A stretch of 58,843 nucleotides of DNA, taken from positions 1-58,843 of the forward strand of contig JAUSDY010000011.1 of NCBI GenBank assembly GCA_030650395.1, read 5' to 3'. Below the pieces are notes generated by a model. It was not told the DNA's origin. It saw only the letters and a program-made list of their open reading frames with translations, and searched no databases. Origin of the DNA: Acidobacteriota bacterium. GTDB lineage: Bacteria; Acidobacteriota; Vicinamibacteria; Vicinamibacterales; UBA2999. The translations under genes and the position numbers were made by a program. Positions 11,256 through 20,184 of the stretch are shown piece after piece (positions within the stretch are counted from its first letter, which is position 1; each line of letters begins with the position of its first letter).

Positions 11256-11612
11256 GTGCGACTGATCGGGCGCAGCCCACAGGTTGCGGCCCTGCGGGCC
11301 GAGATCGAGGTGTTTCTGCAAACGCTCGGAAAGTATCTCGAGCACCGCGCCGATCGCGATCTGATCGACGACCGCTACGAGTATGCCGGCGCGGTGTTGT
11401 TGCGCTGGGCGCGATGGATGTGCGTGGCCGAGCGGCCGTACCTGGACACTCCGAGCCGCCTGGAACATCCCAACGAAACGTGGGCGGCACAGGATCTCCG
11501 CAAAGCCGCCGTTTTCGAGTTCGCGGCCCGGCACACACAGGACGAAGGGGACTACGCGTCCTTCCTCGCGCGGGCCGATGGCTTTGTCGTCAGCGCGTGG
11601 TGCGAAGATTGA
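11256..11612 (+). CDS. Hypothetical protein, 118 residues
   Basis: A soluble, Arg/Glu-rich protein without signal peptide; GTG start. I do not recognise the family. Central and C-terminal parts (YEYAGAVLLRWARWMCVAE, then DLRKAAVFEFAARHTQDEG) look helical. The first residues, RLIGRSPQVAALRAEIE, resemble the opening of sigma-54 interaction domains, yet no Walker motif follows. It may therefore be a remnant fused to another sequence or a coincidence. The frame is open upstream to about 11180. Its stop overlaps the start of a tiny membrane peptide (TGATG). Confidence 0.45.
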   Translation: MRLIGRSPQVAALRAEIEVFLQTLGKYLEHRADRDLIDDRYEYAGAVLLRWARWMCVAERPYLDTPSRLEHPNETWAAQDLRKAAVFEFAARHTQDEGDYASFLARADGFVVSAWCED

Positions 11613-11674
11613 TGTGGGCGGGCGCGGGGCTGTCGGCCGCCGCGCTCGCCGTCATCGTGCTGCTCATCTCCTAA
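11612..11674 (+). CDS. Possible 20-residue single-helix membrane peptide
   Basis: ATG at 11612 overlaps the TGA of the preceding gene by one base (TGATG), a layout typical of translational coupling. The predicted peptide MWAGAGLSAAALAVIVLLIS is almost entirely hydrophobic and would span a membrane once. No homologue is known to me; the length is short enough for chance. Confidence 0.3.
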   Translation: MWAGAGLSAAALAVIVLLIS

Positions 11675-11781
11675 GGTCAAAAAAGAGGCACCTAAGGGGA
11701 CTTTTGTCCGCTTGGAATACACGTTTTCACTCCATTTGTGGCATTCACTACACGGAATGGGCGGCGTGAACTTTGCTCTGC

Positions 11782-13902
11782 ATGGTAGCGATGGCGTCTT
11801 CGAACGGTCACGGCGTGCCACTCCTGCTCCTGATTGAAGGCCGATCAACCGATCGGCCGACGACGCAGGAGGTTCTGGCCGACGCGCAGGGTGTGCTGAA
11901 CATTGAATGGGTGGGCACACTGGCCGAGGGGATTGCCAAGATCAAGGACCACTTCGTCAGCGCCGTGTTGCTCGACCTTTCCTTACCCGATTGCCGTGAC
12001 CTGTCCGCCGTGGATGAGCTGCGCAAGGCGTCGCCGACTGTCGCCATCCTGATCCTGGCCCGGGCGACCGACCAGGCGCTGGCGCGCCGCGCCGTCGAGC
12101 GCGGGGCCAGCGACTATGTGGTCACCGACCAGTTGGACGCGCGATCGTTCCTGCAGCTGATCGCGATGATGTTCGAGCGCCGGGCGGTCGAAGAACAGAA
12201 GTTCGTCGAACGCGAGCGCGCCGAAGTCACCCTGAATTCGATCGGCGACGCGGTCATGACGACCGACACGCTGGGCCATGTCACCTATCTCAACGCCGAG
12301 GCCGAGACGCTGACCGGGTGGACGCGCTCGGAAGCCTTCGCCCGTCCGCTGGCCGAAGTCTTCGACGTGATGGATGCGCTGACCGGGCAGGTCGCGCAGA
12401 ACCCTTCCGAACTGGCCATCGAGCACAAGAAGAAGGTCCGGCTCAAGGGCAGTTATATCCTGGTGAGCCGGGAAGGCGCCGAGACGGCGATCGAGCATTC
12501 GGCCGCGCCGATCCAGGACCGGCAGGGCAACATCCTGGGCGCGGTGATCGTGTTCCGGGACGTCGTGGTGTCGCGCGAGCGCTCGCGCAAGATGCTGCAC
12601 CTGGCCGAGCACGACGCGCTGACCGATTTACCGAACCGCCTGTTGCTGAACGATCGGCTGACGCGCGCGCTGGCGATCGCCCGCCGCTACGGGCGCCGCG
12701 TGGCCATATTGTTCCTCGACTGCGACCGCTTCAAGCACATCAACGACACCCTGGGCCACGCCATCGGCGACCAGGTCTTGAAGTCGATCTCGCGGCGGAT
12801 CCAATCCGCGGTCCGCGACTCCGACACCGTCAGCCGCCACGGCGGTGATGAGTTCATCATCCTGCTGTCGGAAGTGGAGCACGCGGAGGACGCCGGCACC
12901 ATCGCCCACAAGATCATCGCGGCGATCGCCGAGCCGCACTTGATCTCGGGCCATGAGCTGACGCTCACGGCGAGCATCGGCGTCGCCATGTATCCCGAAG
13001 ATGGCCCGGATGCGCAGACGCTGATCTCGCGCGCCGACACGGCGATGTATCACGCCAAGTCGTCGGGCCGGAACCAGGTTGGGTTTTACCGATCCGACAT
13101 GGAAGCGCCGGCGGTGAAGCGGCTGTCGCTCGAGACGGAGCTGCGCAACGCCATCGAGGCCGAGGAATTCGTCCTTCACTACCAGCCGACGATTTGCCTC
13201 GAAACCGGGGCGATTACGGGCGCCGAGGCACTGATGCGCTGGAAGCACCCGTCGCGCGGGCTGGTGCCGCCCGATCAATTCATCCCCGCGGCCGAGGCGT
13301 CTGCCTTGATCATCCCGATGGGACGCTGGGCGCTGGGCGAAGCGTGCCGGCAGGCGAAAGCCTGGCAGGATATGGGGCTGCCGCCGATTCCGATCGCGGT
13401 GAACGTGTCGGCACTGCAGTTTAGAACCGCGGGTTTTCTCGACGACATCCAACGGTTCTTGCGGGAAACGCCGCTGGCGTCCAAGTATCTCGAGCTCGAG
13501 CTGACCGAGAGCGCGCTGATGGTCGATACGGCCACCTCCACCAAGCTGCTCGAGCTCCTCAAGGACGCCGGCGTGATCCTGAAGGTCGACGACTTCGGCA
13601 CCGGGCCGTCCAGCCTCAGCTACCTGCAGCACTGCCCGGTGGACGTCCTGAAGATCGATCAGTCATTCGTCCAGGAGATTACGCCGTTCCCCGACGGCGC
13701 GCCGCTCCTGCGCGCGGTGATCGCCATGGGCAAGAGTCTCGGCTGCCGCATCGTCGCGGAAGGCGTCGAGACGCGTGACCAGCTCGCGTACTTGCGCTCT
13801 GAACTCTGCGATGAGGGCCAGGGCTACCACTTCAGCCCTGCGGTTGATGCCGAAGCCTTCGAGAAGTTGCTGTCGATGGCGCCGTTCGCGGTGCCGTCTT
13901 AA
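11782..13902 (+). CDS. REC-PAS-GGDEF-EAL protein, c-di-GMP turnover
   Basis: About 706 residues. A receiver domain (about 12-130) has its likely phospho-acceptor Asp in [12 protein letters not shown] domain (about 150-265) contains [20 protein letters not shown]. The GGDEF domain (about 275-430) keeps the signature [13 protein letters not shown]. The EAL domain (about 455-695) keeps EAL, the DDFGTG loop, LKIDQSFV and VAEGVE. Both catalytic signatures are intact, so it may make and break c-di-GMP, tuned by phosphorylation and the PAS ligand. ATG 11782 or 11791 are both possible; no strong ribosome site is seen. Its end overlaps by four bases the end of the convergent gene. Confidence 0.9.
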   Translation: MVAMASSNGHGVPLLLLIEGRSTDRPTTQEVLADAQGVLNIEWVGTLAEGIAKIKDHFVSAVLLDLSLPDCRDLSAVDELRKASPTVAILILARATDQALARRAVERGASDYVVTDQLDARSFLQLIAMMFERRAVEEQKFVERERAEVTLNSIGDAVMTTDTLGHVTYLNAEAETLTGWTRSEAFARPLAEVFDVMDALTGQVAQNPSELAIEHKKKVRLKGSYILVSREGAETAIEHSAAPIQDRQGNILGAVIVFRDVVVSRERSRKMLHLAEHDALTDLPNRLLLNDRLTRALAIARRYGRRVAILFLDCDRFKHINDTLGHAIGDQVLKSISRRIQSAVRDSDTVSRHGGDEFIILLSEVEHAEDAGTIAHKIIAAIAEPHLISGHELTLTASIGVAMYPEDGPDAQTLISRADTAMYHAKSSGRNQVGFYRSDMEAPAVKRLSLETELRNAIEAEEFVLHYQPTICLETGAITGAEALMRWKHPSRGLVPPDQFIPAAEASALIIPMGRWALGEACRQAKAWQDMGLPPIPIAVNVSALQFRTAGFLDDIQRFLRETPLASKYLELELTESALMVDTATSTKLLELLKDAGVILKVDDFGTGPSSLSYLQHCPVDVLKIDQSFVQEITPFPDGAPLLRAVIAMGKSLGCRIVAEGVETRDQLAYLRSELCDEGQGYHFSPAVDAEAFEKLLSMAPFAVPS

Positions 13903-16241
13903 GCAGACGACTGACGCCGGCCGTCTTTGACAAGCGCGATCAGCCTCGCGGTGGAGCTGTCGTGTTCGCTCACCGCACCTGCCGAGTCGAGATCCTTCAC
14001 GACCGTGGCGGCGAGCTGCTTGCCGAGCTCCACGCCCCACTGGTCGAACGAATTAATCTGCCAGATCGCACCCATCGTGAACACCTTGTGCTCGTACATC
14101 GCGAGCAGCATGCCGATGGTCCGCGGCCCAAGCTTGTCGTAGAGGATGGTGGTCGACGGCCGGTTGCCCGGGAACACCTTGTGCGGGACCAGCCGCTCCA
14201 ACGCCTCGCCCTTGTAGCCTTGCGCCTCGAGCTCGGTGCGAACCTCGGCTTCCGTCTTGCCTTTCATCAGCGCCTCGGTTTGCGCGATGCAATTGGCGAG
14301 CAGCAGCCGATGATGATCGCCGATCTCGGTGTGGGAGCGGATGCCGGCGAGGAAGTCGGTCGAGATCAAGCGTGTACCCTGGTGCAACAGCTGAAAAAAC
14401 GCGTGCTGCCCGTTGGTGCCGGGCTCGCCCCACACCACCGCGGCGGTCTGTCCGGCCACCACGCGGCCTTCGCGATCGACCCGCTTGCCGTTGCTCTCCA
14501 TGTCGAGCTGCTGCAAGAAGGCGGGCAAGCGGTGCAGGTACTGCTCGTACGGCAGCACCGCGTGGCTTTCGGCGCCGAGCACGCTCGCATACCAGACGCC
14601 GAGCAGGCCGAGCGTGATGGGCACGTTCTGTTGGATCGGCGCGGTGCGGAAGTGCTCGTCCATCAGGTGCGCGCCGTCGAGCAACTGCTCGAAGCGGCCG
14701 TAGCCGACCGCCAGCGCAATCGGCAGCCCAATCGACGACCAGAGCGAGTAGCGCCCGCCGACCCAGTCCCAGAACACGAACATGTTGTCCGGTGCGATGC
14801 CGAACTGTCGCACCTCCGCGTCGTTGGTCGAGATGGCGACGAAGTGCTTGGGGATGGCCTTCTCGTCTTTCGCCCGCGCCAGGAACCAGTCACGCGCCGA
14901 GCGCGCGTTGGCCATCGTTTCTTGTGTGGTGAATGTCTTTGATGCGATCGTGAAGAGCGTGGTGGCCGGGTGCAGCGAACGCAGCGTCTCCGCCAGGTGG
15001 GTGCCGTCGACGTTCGAGACGAAATGCACGCGCGGACCTTCGCGTCCGTACGGCACCAGCGCCTGCGTCACCATCGCCGGGCCGAGATCCGACCCGCCGA
15101 TCCCGATATTCACGACGTCGGTGATGCGCAGGCCGGTGTAGCCGGTCCAGCTGCCGCTTCGGACCGCTTCCGAGAACCGGCGGATGTGCTCGAGCGCGGC
15201 GAGCACGCCGGGCATCACGTCATGGCCATCCACGAGCATGGGCCGGCCCGATCGGTTGCGCAGCGCCACGTGCAGAACCGCGCGGCCTTCCGTGTTGTTG
15301 ATCGGCTCGCCGGCCAGCATCCGGTCGCGCAGCGCTTCGACGCCGGTCTTGCGCGCCAGGCCGGCAAGCGCCGTCATCACGTCGGTCGTAATCAGGTTCT
15401 TTGAGTAGTCGACAAAGAGGTGCTCGCCGACCTTGAGCGAAAAACGATCGGCGCGCCCCGGATCGGCGGCGAACAGATCGCGCAAGTGCTGACGCGGCGC
15501 GAGCGCTGCCAGATTCTCAAGTGGGGACCAACCTTCGTGTGGCGACAAACCTTCGTGTGGCGACAAACCTTCGTGTGGCGACAAACCTTTAGGTTTGTCG
15601 TTCCAAGCCCGAAAGCCGCCATCGAACGCCTTGTCGTTATGCCCGCGCCGAAACGGCGCAGACAGATCCTTGATCAGCCGGACGTTACCGCCGCCCAGCA
15701 CGACATATTCGGCGGCGACCGCGGCGCGCAGCAATTCCGCGCCCTCGAGCACCACGGCGCGCCATTCCTGCTCGCCAAGCTCCTTCAGGCCGCGCTGCCC
15801 GAGCAGATCCTCGAAGGTCTTGTCGCGGAAGGGCAGGTGGGCGAGCTCGAGCGACACGAGGTTGCCCTCGTCCACGAGCGCGGTGCCAAGCCCGGAGCCG
15901 AGGCCGAGGAACAGCATGCGGCCGCCCTCGTAGCTGCCCAGTGCCTGCATGGCGGCGTCGTTGATGACCTTGACCGGCGCGCCGAGGGCGGCCGACCAGT
16001 CGAACCCCACCCAACCTGCGCCGAGATTCCAGGGTTCTTCGAACACCGCGCCGCGAATCACCGGGCTGGGAATGCCAATCGCGACCGCGTCGTAGGTCCA
16101 GTCGGCGGTATGTTGCTTGACGCCCGCCACCACCTGCTGAGGCGTGAACCCGTCGCCCGAATCAAACTTTCGCACTTCGGGGCCGCCCGAGTGCATCAAC
16201 TTGACATGGCTGCCACCGACGTCGATGACCAGGACCTGCAT
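13899..16241 (-). CDS. pgi: Fused polyphosphate-glucokinase-like kinase and glucose-6-phosphate isomerase
   Basis: A 780-residue fusion. Residues 1 to about 213 are a ROK/PPGK-type sugar kinase: phosphate-binding [20 protein letters not shown] and a final VVLGGGN segment. Residues from about 237 are a complete glucose-6-phosphate isomerase with both family signatures ([14 protein letters not shown] and the [15 protein letters not shown] region) and [12 protein letters not shown]. One polypeptide could turn glucose into glucose-6-phosphate and then fructose-6-phosphate. Whether polyphosphate or ATP is the donor is not visible. The two halves are joined at 215-236 by peptide from an inserted element (DKPKGLSP then GLSPHE repeats, DNA 15533-15600). 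Transaldolase diverges from it across 70 bp. Confidence 0.9.
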   Translation of the reverse strand: MQVLVIDVGGSHVKLMHSGGPEVRKFDSGDGFTPQQVVAGVKQHTADWTYDAVAIGIPSPVIRGAVFEEPWNLGAGWVGFDWSAALGAPVKVINDAAMQALGSYEGGRMLFLGLGSGLGTALVDEGNLVSLELAHLPFRDKTFEDLLGQRGLKELGEQEWRAVVLEGAELLRAAVAAEYVVLGGGNVRLIKDLSAPFRRGHNDKAFDGGFRAWNDKPKGLSPHEGLSPHEGLSPHEGWSPLENLAALAPRQHLRDLFAADPGRADRFSLKVGEHLFVDYSKNLITTDVMTALAGLARKTGVEALRDRMLAGEPINNTEGRAVLHVALRNRSGRPMLVDGHDVMPGVLAALEHIRRFSEAVRSGSWTGYTGLRITDVVNIGIGGSDLGPAMVTQALVPYGREGPRVHFVSNVDGTHLAETLRSLHPATTLFTIASKTFTTQETMANARSARDWFLARAKDEKAIPKHFVAISTNDAEVRQFGIAPDNMFVFWDWVGGRYSLWSSIGLPIALAVGYGRFEQLLDGAHLMDEHFRTAPIQQNVPITLGLLGVWYASVLGAESHAVLPYEQYLHRLPAFLQQLDMESNGKRVDREGRVVAGQTAAVVWGEPGTNGQHAFFQLLHQGTRLISTDFLAGIRSHTEIGDHHRLLLANCIAQTEALMKGKTEAEVRTELEAQGYKGEALERLVPHKVFPGNRPSTTILYDKLGPRTIGMLLAMYEHKVFTMGAIWQINSFDQWGVELGKQLAATVVKDLDSAGAVSEHDSSTARLIALVKDGRRQSSA
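15533..15600. repeat. CTTTAG palindrome type A with 18-bp tandem repeat (copy 1, in the kinase/PGI fusion)
   Basis: Three perfect 18-bp units CTTCGTGTGGCGACAAAC (15533-15586) run into the palindrome GACAAACCTTTAGGTTTGTC (15580-15599). On the coding (minus) strand this is in frame and reads [10 protein letters not shown], then GLSPHE units. It lies exactly between the kinase and isomerase domains. Confidence 0.9.
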
Positions 16242-16244
16242 GGG

Positions 16245-16310
16245 AAATAAAGAATAACGAATAACGAATTACCAAAGGTTTCTTTATTGCTAATTGGTTA
16301 TTCTTTATTT
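16245..16310. promoter_or_regulatory. Mirror-image divergent leader between the kinase/PGI fusion and tal
   Basis: The 70-bp gap is AT-rich and carries a perfect 14-base inverted repeat: 16245-16258 against 16297-16310. As a result both divergent genes are preceded by nearly the same leader, GTTATTCTTTATTT, immediately before their ATG codons (16241 and 16312), and neither has a Shine-Dalgarno sequence. The left side also has GAATAAC in 7-base tandem phase. It may hold two short or leaderless promoters. Confidence 0.6.
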
Positions 16311-16311
16311 C

Positions 16312-17277
16312 ATGTCCTTGCTCGACTCTCTCAAACAGGTCACCACCGTGGTTGCCGACACCGGCGACATCGAGGCGATGCGGCAGTTCAAGCCCCAGGA
16401 CGCCACGACCAACCCGTCGCTGCTCTTGAAGGCGGCACAACAGCCGCAGTACCGGCCGCTCGTCGACGCGGCGCTGGCCGACTCGGATCGGCTGGGCCTG
16501 CCGGAGGTGCAGCGCACCGAGGCCTTCATGGATCGGCTCGCGGTCAACTTCGGCCGCGAGATCCTGAAGATCGTGCCGGGCCGGGTCTCAACCGAGGTCG
16601 ATGCGCGTTTGAGCTTCGATACCGCGGGCAGCGTCGCCAAGGCGCGCGAGATCGTCGGCCTCTACGAGAAGGCCGGGATCGATCGCGAGCGGCTGCTGAT
16701 CAAACTCGGCAGCACGTGGGAGGGCATTCAGGCCGCGGCGCAGCTGGAGCGCGAGGGCATTCACTGCAACCTCACGCTGCTGTTCAGCTTTGCGCAAGCC
16801 GTGGCGTGCGCGGAGGCCGGCGTGACGTTGATCTCGCCGTTTGTCGGCCGCATCTACGACTACCACCGCAAGGAGCGCGGCACCGAGATCCCTGCCGAGG
16901 AGGACCCGGGCGTTCAGTCGGTGACGCGCATCTACAACTACTACAAGAAGTTTGGATACAAGACGCAGGTCATGGGCGCGAGCTTCAGAAAGATCGAGCA
17001 GATCCTGAATCTCGCCGGCTGCGATCTCTTGACGATCAGCCCCGATCTGCTGGAGACGCTCCAGCGCACCGACGGAGAGGTGACGCCGCGCCTCACGCCC
17101 GCCGCCGCCCGCGCATCGGCGGGAGAGAAGCTGATGCTCGACGAAAAGGCCTATCGGTTCCTGCACAACCAGGACCCGATGGCCGTCGAAAAGCTGTCGG
17201 ATGGCATCCGCCGCTTCTATGACGATGCGCGCAAACTGGAGCAGTGGGCTACTAGTGGAGTGTATGTTCGAGTGTGA
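16312..17277 (+). CDS. tal: Transaldolase
   Basis: A 321-residue cytoplasmic enzyme of the non-oxidative pentose phosphate pathway, moving a dihydroxyacetone unit between sedoheptulose-7-phosphate and glyceraldehyde-3-phosphate. It has [12 protein letters not shown] near the N-terminus, the Schiff-base Lys in [14 protein letters not shown] (about 132), [19 protein letters not shown] and [11 protein letters not shown]. Length fits the TalB type. The product fructose-6-phosphate is shared with the divergent glucokinase/isomerase fusion. A perfect hairpin follows the stop (17282-17304). Confidence 0.95.
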   Translation: MSLLDSLKQVTTVVADTGDIEAMRQFKPQDATTNPSLLLKAAQQPQYRPLVDAALADSDRLGLPEVQRTEAFMDRLAVNFGREILKIVPGRVSTEVDARLSFDTAGSVAKAREIVGLYEKAGIDRERLLIKLGSTWEGIQAAAQLEREGIHCNLTLLFSFAQAVACAEAGVTLISPFVGRIYDYHRKERGTEIPAEEDPGVQSVTRIYNYYKKFGYKTQVMGASFRKIEQILNLAGCDLLTISPDLLETLQRTDGEVTPRLTPAAARASAGEKLMLDEKAYRFLHNQDPMAVEKLSDGIRRFYDDARKLEQWATSGVYVRV

Positions 17278-17281
17278 AAGC

Positions 17282-17304
17282 GGGCCGTTCCGTAGGAACG
17301 GCCC
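17282..17304. terminator. Perfect hairpin after tal
   Basis: GGGCCGTTCC and GGAACGGCCC pair perfectly (10 bp) around a three-base loop GTA, five bases after the tal stop codon. It could act as a terminator, but no T-run follows (CCAAAAC), so it may be another palindromic element with different centre bases. Confidence 0.45.
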
Positions 17305-17332
17305 CAAAACGTTGTTCGAGCTATGATCCTCG

Positions 17333-17359
17333 TAGTTGCGAAATCGTTGATACGCTCCA
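17333..17359 (+). promoter_or_regulatory. 27-base upstream motif shared with 10702-10728 (copy 2)
   Basis: Begins TAGTTGC and ends TTGATACGCTCCA, 13 bp before the GTG start at 17373. Twenty-five of 27 bases match the copy upstream of the S9 peptidase gene, in the same orientation relative to the gene. Confidence 0.5.
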
Positions 17360-17372
17360 GTAAGGTAGCCGT

Positions 17373-17882
17373 GTGATCCTGCCGTCCGGTTCACCGCTGC
17401 ACGCCCTCACCGACAAGCCCGCCCTCGTTGTGTTCTTGCGCTCGTTTGGCTGCACGTTCTCTCGCGAGGCGATCGCCGATGTCGCGGCGGCCCGGGCCGA
17501 GATCGAAGCGGCCGGTGCCTCGATCGTGTTCGTGCACGGCGGTACTCGCGCGGAAGCGGAGGCCTGGTTCTCGAAATACGGCATGAGCGGCGTCGCGCAG
17601 ATCAGCGATCCCGGCCTCGAGCACTACGTCGCCTTCGGGTTGGGACGAACCGGAATCCTGTCCCTGATCGATCCCCGGGTCTGGGTGCGCGGCGCCGGTT
17701 GCGCGCGCTCGCACGGCTTCGGCCCGCAGTCCGCGGCGATGATGGGGCAGCTGCCCGGCGTATTTGTTGTGCAAGGCGGCGGCGTGCTCGCCTCGTTTCG
17801 TCACGGCACGCCGGCGGACCGTCCCGACTACGTCCGCCTCGTTCGCGACGGCATCGCGGGCGTTACAATGTCTTCTATCTGA
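17373..17882 (+). CDS. Peroxiredoxin-like (AhpC/TSA family) protein
   Basis: A 169-residue thioredoxin-fold protein of the AhpC-TSA_2/PRXL2-like type. FLRSFGCTFSREA holds the probable peroxidatic Cys; the second position of the usual CxxC is Ser. Later segments (QISDPGLEHYVAFGLGR, LPGVFVVQGGGVLASFRHG) fit the family fold. A role in peroxide or lipid-peroxide reduction is inferred from the family only. Starts with GTG, 13 bp after the shared 27-base motif. The receptor gene starts 20 bp after its stop. Confidence 0.7.
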   Translation: MILPSGSPLHALTDKPALVVFLRSFGCTFSREAIADVAAARAEIEAAGASIVFVHGGTRAEAEAWFSKYGMSGVAQISDPGLEHYVAFGLGRTGILSLIDPRVWVRGAGCARSHGFGPQSAAMMGQLPGVFVVQGGGVLASFRHGTPADRPDYVRLVRDGIAGVTMSSI

Positions 17883-17902
17883 TTCTCCCCCACGGAGGCT
17901 TT

Positions 17903-20059
17903 ATGAAAGCTCGTCGTTTGGTTCTCTTAATCGCGCTGGCGCTGGCCGGCCCGACCGCCGTATTCGCCCAGGCTGGATCGCAACCCCCGCAGCAACCGCC
18001 GCCCAAGCCGGACGCACCGCCCGTCTACGAAGAACAAGTCGTGGTCACCGCGTCGAAAGTCGAGCAGCAGCTCGTCAACGCGCCTGCCACGGTGTCGGTG
18101 GTGACCTCGGATGTGATCCAGTCGACGCCGGCGACCAACTATGCGGAGCTGTTCCGATCGGTGCCCGGCGTCAACCTGACGCAAACCTCCGCGCGCGATT
18201 TCAACATCACGATGCGCGGCGCGACCTCGACCCTGGCGACCTCGACGCTGGCGTTGCTCGATGGCCGCAGCCTCTATCTCGACTTCTTCGGCTTCGTCGC
18301 CTGGGATCTGCTCCCGGTGAACCCCAACGAGCTGCGGCAGATCGAAGTGATTCGCGGGCCGGCATCTGCCGTGTGGGGCGCCAACGCGATGAACGGCGTG
18401 GTCAACTTCATCTCGAAGACGCCGCGCGAGTTGAACGGCAACAGCGCCACGATCACCTTCGGCTCGTTCGACCGCGACACCAAGGGCGAGCAACTGGGCA
18501 GCGGCTCGTTGTTCGGGATCAACGCCACGCACGCCCGCGCGGTCAACGACCGCTGGGCCTACAAGATCTCCGCCGGCGGCTACACGCAGGATGCGTTTGC
18601 GCGCCCGACCGGCGTGATCCCCAACGGCGCGGTGCCGCCCACGCCGTATCCGAACTTCGCCAATCAGGGCACGACCCAGCCGAAGTTCGACACCCGCATC
18701 GACTTCGACGCGCCGGAAGGCAAGTACAAGCTGGTGTTCGCAGCCGGCTACGCCGGCACCGACGGCATTTTCCACACCGGCATCGGACCGTTCGACGGCA
18801 CCGGCGTCGGCGTGGGCTACGGCACCATGCGCTACACGCGCAACGCGCTGAAGGTCAGCTTCTTCACCAACCTGTTGAACGGCGATGCGTCAGGCCTGCT
18901 GGCGATTGGCGTCGACGGCAAGCCCATCCTCTTCAAGTTCAACACCCAGACCTACGACGTCGAGCTGGGCAACATCAACACCGTCGGCACCCGCAACGTG
19001 ATCAGCTACGGCGGCAACCTGCGCTTCAACTCGTTCGATCTGTCGATCGCGCCGCGTGGCGACAACCGGACCGAGATGGGCGGTTACATTCAGGACGAAT
19101 TCTTCCTGAACAATCATGTCCGCCTGAGCCTCGGCGCCCGGATCGACAAGTTCGACAACATCGAAGACCCGGTGTTCTCGCCACGTGCGACGCTCATCCT
19201 CAAGCCGGCGGCCGACCATGCGCTGCGGGTGTCGTTCAACAAGGCGTTTCGCTCGCCCTCGCTGATCAACAACTACCTCGAGACGGCGATCGTCAATCAA
19301 CTGAACCTCGGCGCGATCAACCCGGCGCTGAACGGCGTGAACTACAACTTCCCGGTCCGCGCCATCGGCAACGAGTCGCTCAAGGAAGAATCCACCCAGT
19401 CGTTCGAGGTCGGCTACACGGGCATCGTTCGTAACCGCGCGACTGTCTCGGCTGCGGTCTACTTCACGACCAATCACGACGAGATCTTCTTCACGCAGAC
19501 GGGCCGCTACCGCGCCACGACGCCGCCGCCCGCATGGCCGCTGCCCGCGGTGGTGTTGGAGCTGCTCCCGCCCGCCTGCACGACCGCGGTGTGCACGACC
19601 GGCGGGCTGCCGTCGGAGTTCAGTTACCGCAATCTCGGCACCGTGAAGAACAGGGGCGTCGAGCTGGGCGTCGACGGCGCCGTGACCCAGGCACTGAATG
19701 TCTTTGCGAACTATTCATTTCAGGCCGAGCCCGAGCCCGACTTCGCGCTGTCGGAAGTCAACCTGCCGCCGCAGAACCGCTTCAACGTCGGCATGAGTTA
19801 CAACCAGGGCCACTTCCTCGGCAACGTCTCGGTCAGCTACGTCGGCGACGCGGTGTGGCAGGACGTGCTGGACGCGCGGTTCAGCGGACCCACCGAGGCG
19901 TTCACGCAGGTCAACGGCGCGTTCGGCGTGAAGTTCGCGGGCGACAAGGTGACGGCGACGATCAAGGGGATCAACCTGACCAACGAAGAGATCCAGTCGC
20001 ACGTGTTCGGCGACATCGTGAAGCGCCAGGTGATCGGCGAGTTACGGGTGACGTTCTAA
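17903..20059 (+). CDS. TonB-dependent outer-membrane receptor
   Basis: A 718-residue receptor. ATG follows GGAGG, and a signal peptide ends TAVFAQA. A TonB-box-like EEQVVVTASK precedes the plug (about 60-170; SVPGVNLTQTSARDFNITMR, IEVIRGPASAVWGANAMNGV). A long beta-barrel then ends with the characteristic aromatic C-terminus GELRVTF. It lacks the CarboxypepD_reg domain of the two Oar-type receptors further on. Substrate unknown; vitamin B12 or siderophore-type plugs are similar, but nothing nearby identifies a ligand. Confidence 0.9.
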   Translation: MKARRLVLLIALALAGPTAVFAQAGSQPPQQPPPKPDAPPVYEEQVVVTASKVEQQLVNAPATVSVVTSDVIQSTPATNYAELFRSVPGVNLTQTSARDFNITMRGATSTLATSTLALLDGRSLYLDFFGFVAWDLLPVNPNELRQIEVIRGPASAVWGANAMNGVVNFISKTPRELNGNSATITFGSFDRDTKGEQLGSGSLFGINATHARAVNDRWAYKISAGGYTQDAFARPTGVIPNGAVPPTPYPNFANQGTTQPKFDTRIDFDAPEGKYKLVFAAGYAGTDGIFHTGIGPFDGTGVGVGYGTMRYTRNALKVSFFTNLLNGDASGLLAIGVDGKPILFKFNTQTYDVELGNINTVGTRNVISYGGNLRFNSFDLSIAPRGDNRTEMGGYIQDEFFLNNHVRLSLGARIDKFDNIEDPVFSPRATLILKPAADHALRVSFNKAFRSPSLINNYLETAIVNQLNLGAINPALNGVNYNFPVRAIGNESLKEESTQSFEVGYTGIVRNRATVSAAVYFTTNHDEIFFTQTGRYRATTPPPAWPLPAVVLELLPPACTTAVCTTGGLPSEFSYRNLGTVKNRGVELGVDGAVTQALNVFANYSFQAEPEPDFALSEVNLPPQNRFNVGMSYNQGHFLGNVSVSYVGDAVWQDVLDARFSGPTEAFTQVNGAFGVKFAGDKVTATIKGINLTNEEIQSHVFGDIVKRQVIGELRVTF

Positions 20060-20073
20060 TCGATGCCGGGGGA

Positions 20074-20183
20074 TTGAAAGTTGAAAGTTGGAAGTTGAAA
20101 GTTGAAAGTTTCAGTTTTGAGAACTGAAACCAAAAACTGAAACTTAATACTGAAACTTACAACTTTCAACTTTCAACTTTCAA
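20074..20183. repeat. Heptamer hairpin between convergent genes (TTGAAAG word)
   Basis: The left arm is TTGAAAG repeated in exact 7-base phase (20074-20108, one unit TTGGAAG). The right arm is CTTTCAA in the same phase (20163-20183). Between them TTTCAGT and ACTGAAA words also pair. The whole gap between the receptor stop and the ligD stop is one long imperfect hairpin, a plausible two-way terminator. The ligD stop codon touches its edge. Confidence 0.75.
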
Positions 20184-20184
20184 C

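Noticed and set aside
11676-11780. Possible promoter or RNA between the micropeptide and the GGDEF-EAL gene
   Set aside because: I found an AT-richer stretch but no convincing promoter boxes, hairpin or conserved RNA feature.
15533-15586. 18-bp direct repeats as a CRISPR array (also 28217-28270 and 23026-23088)
   Set aside because: Units are directly adjacent without spacers, keep a reading frame in a conserved gene, and no cas gene is near.
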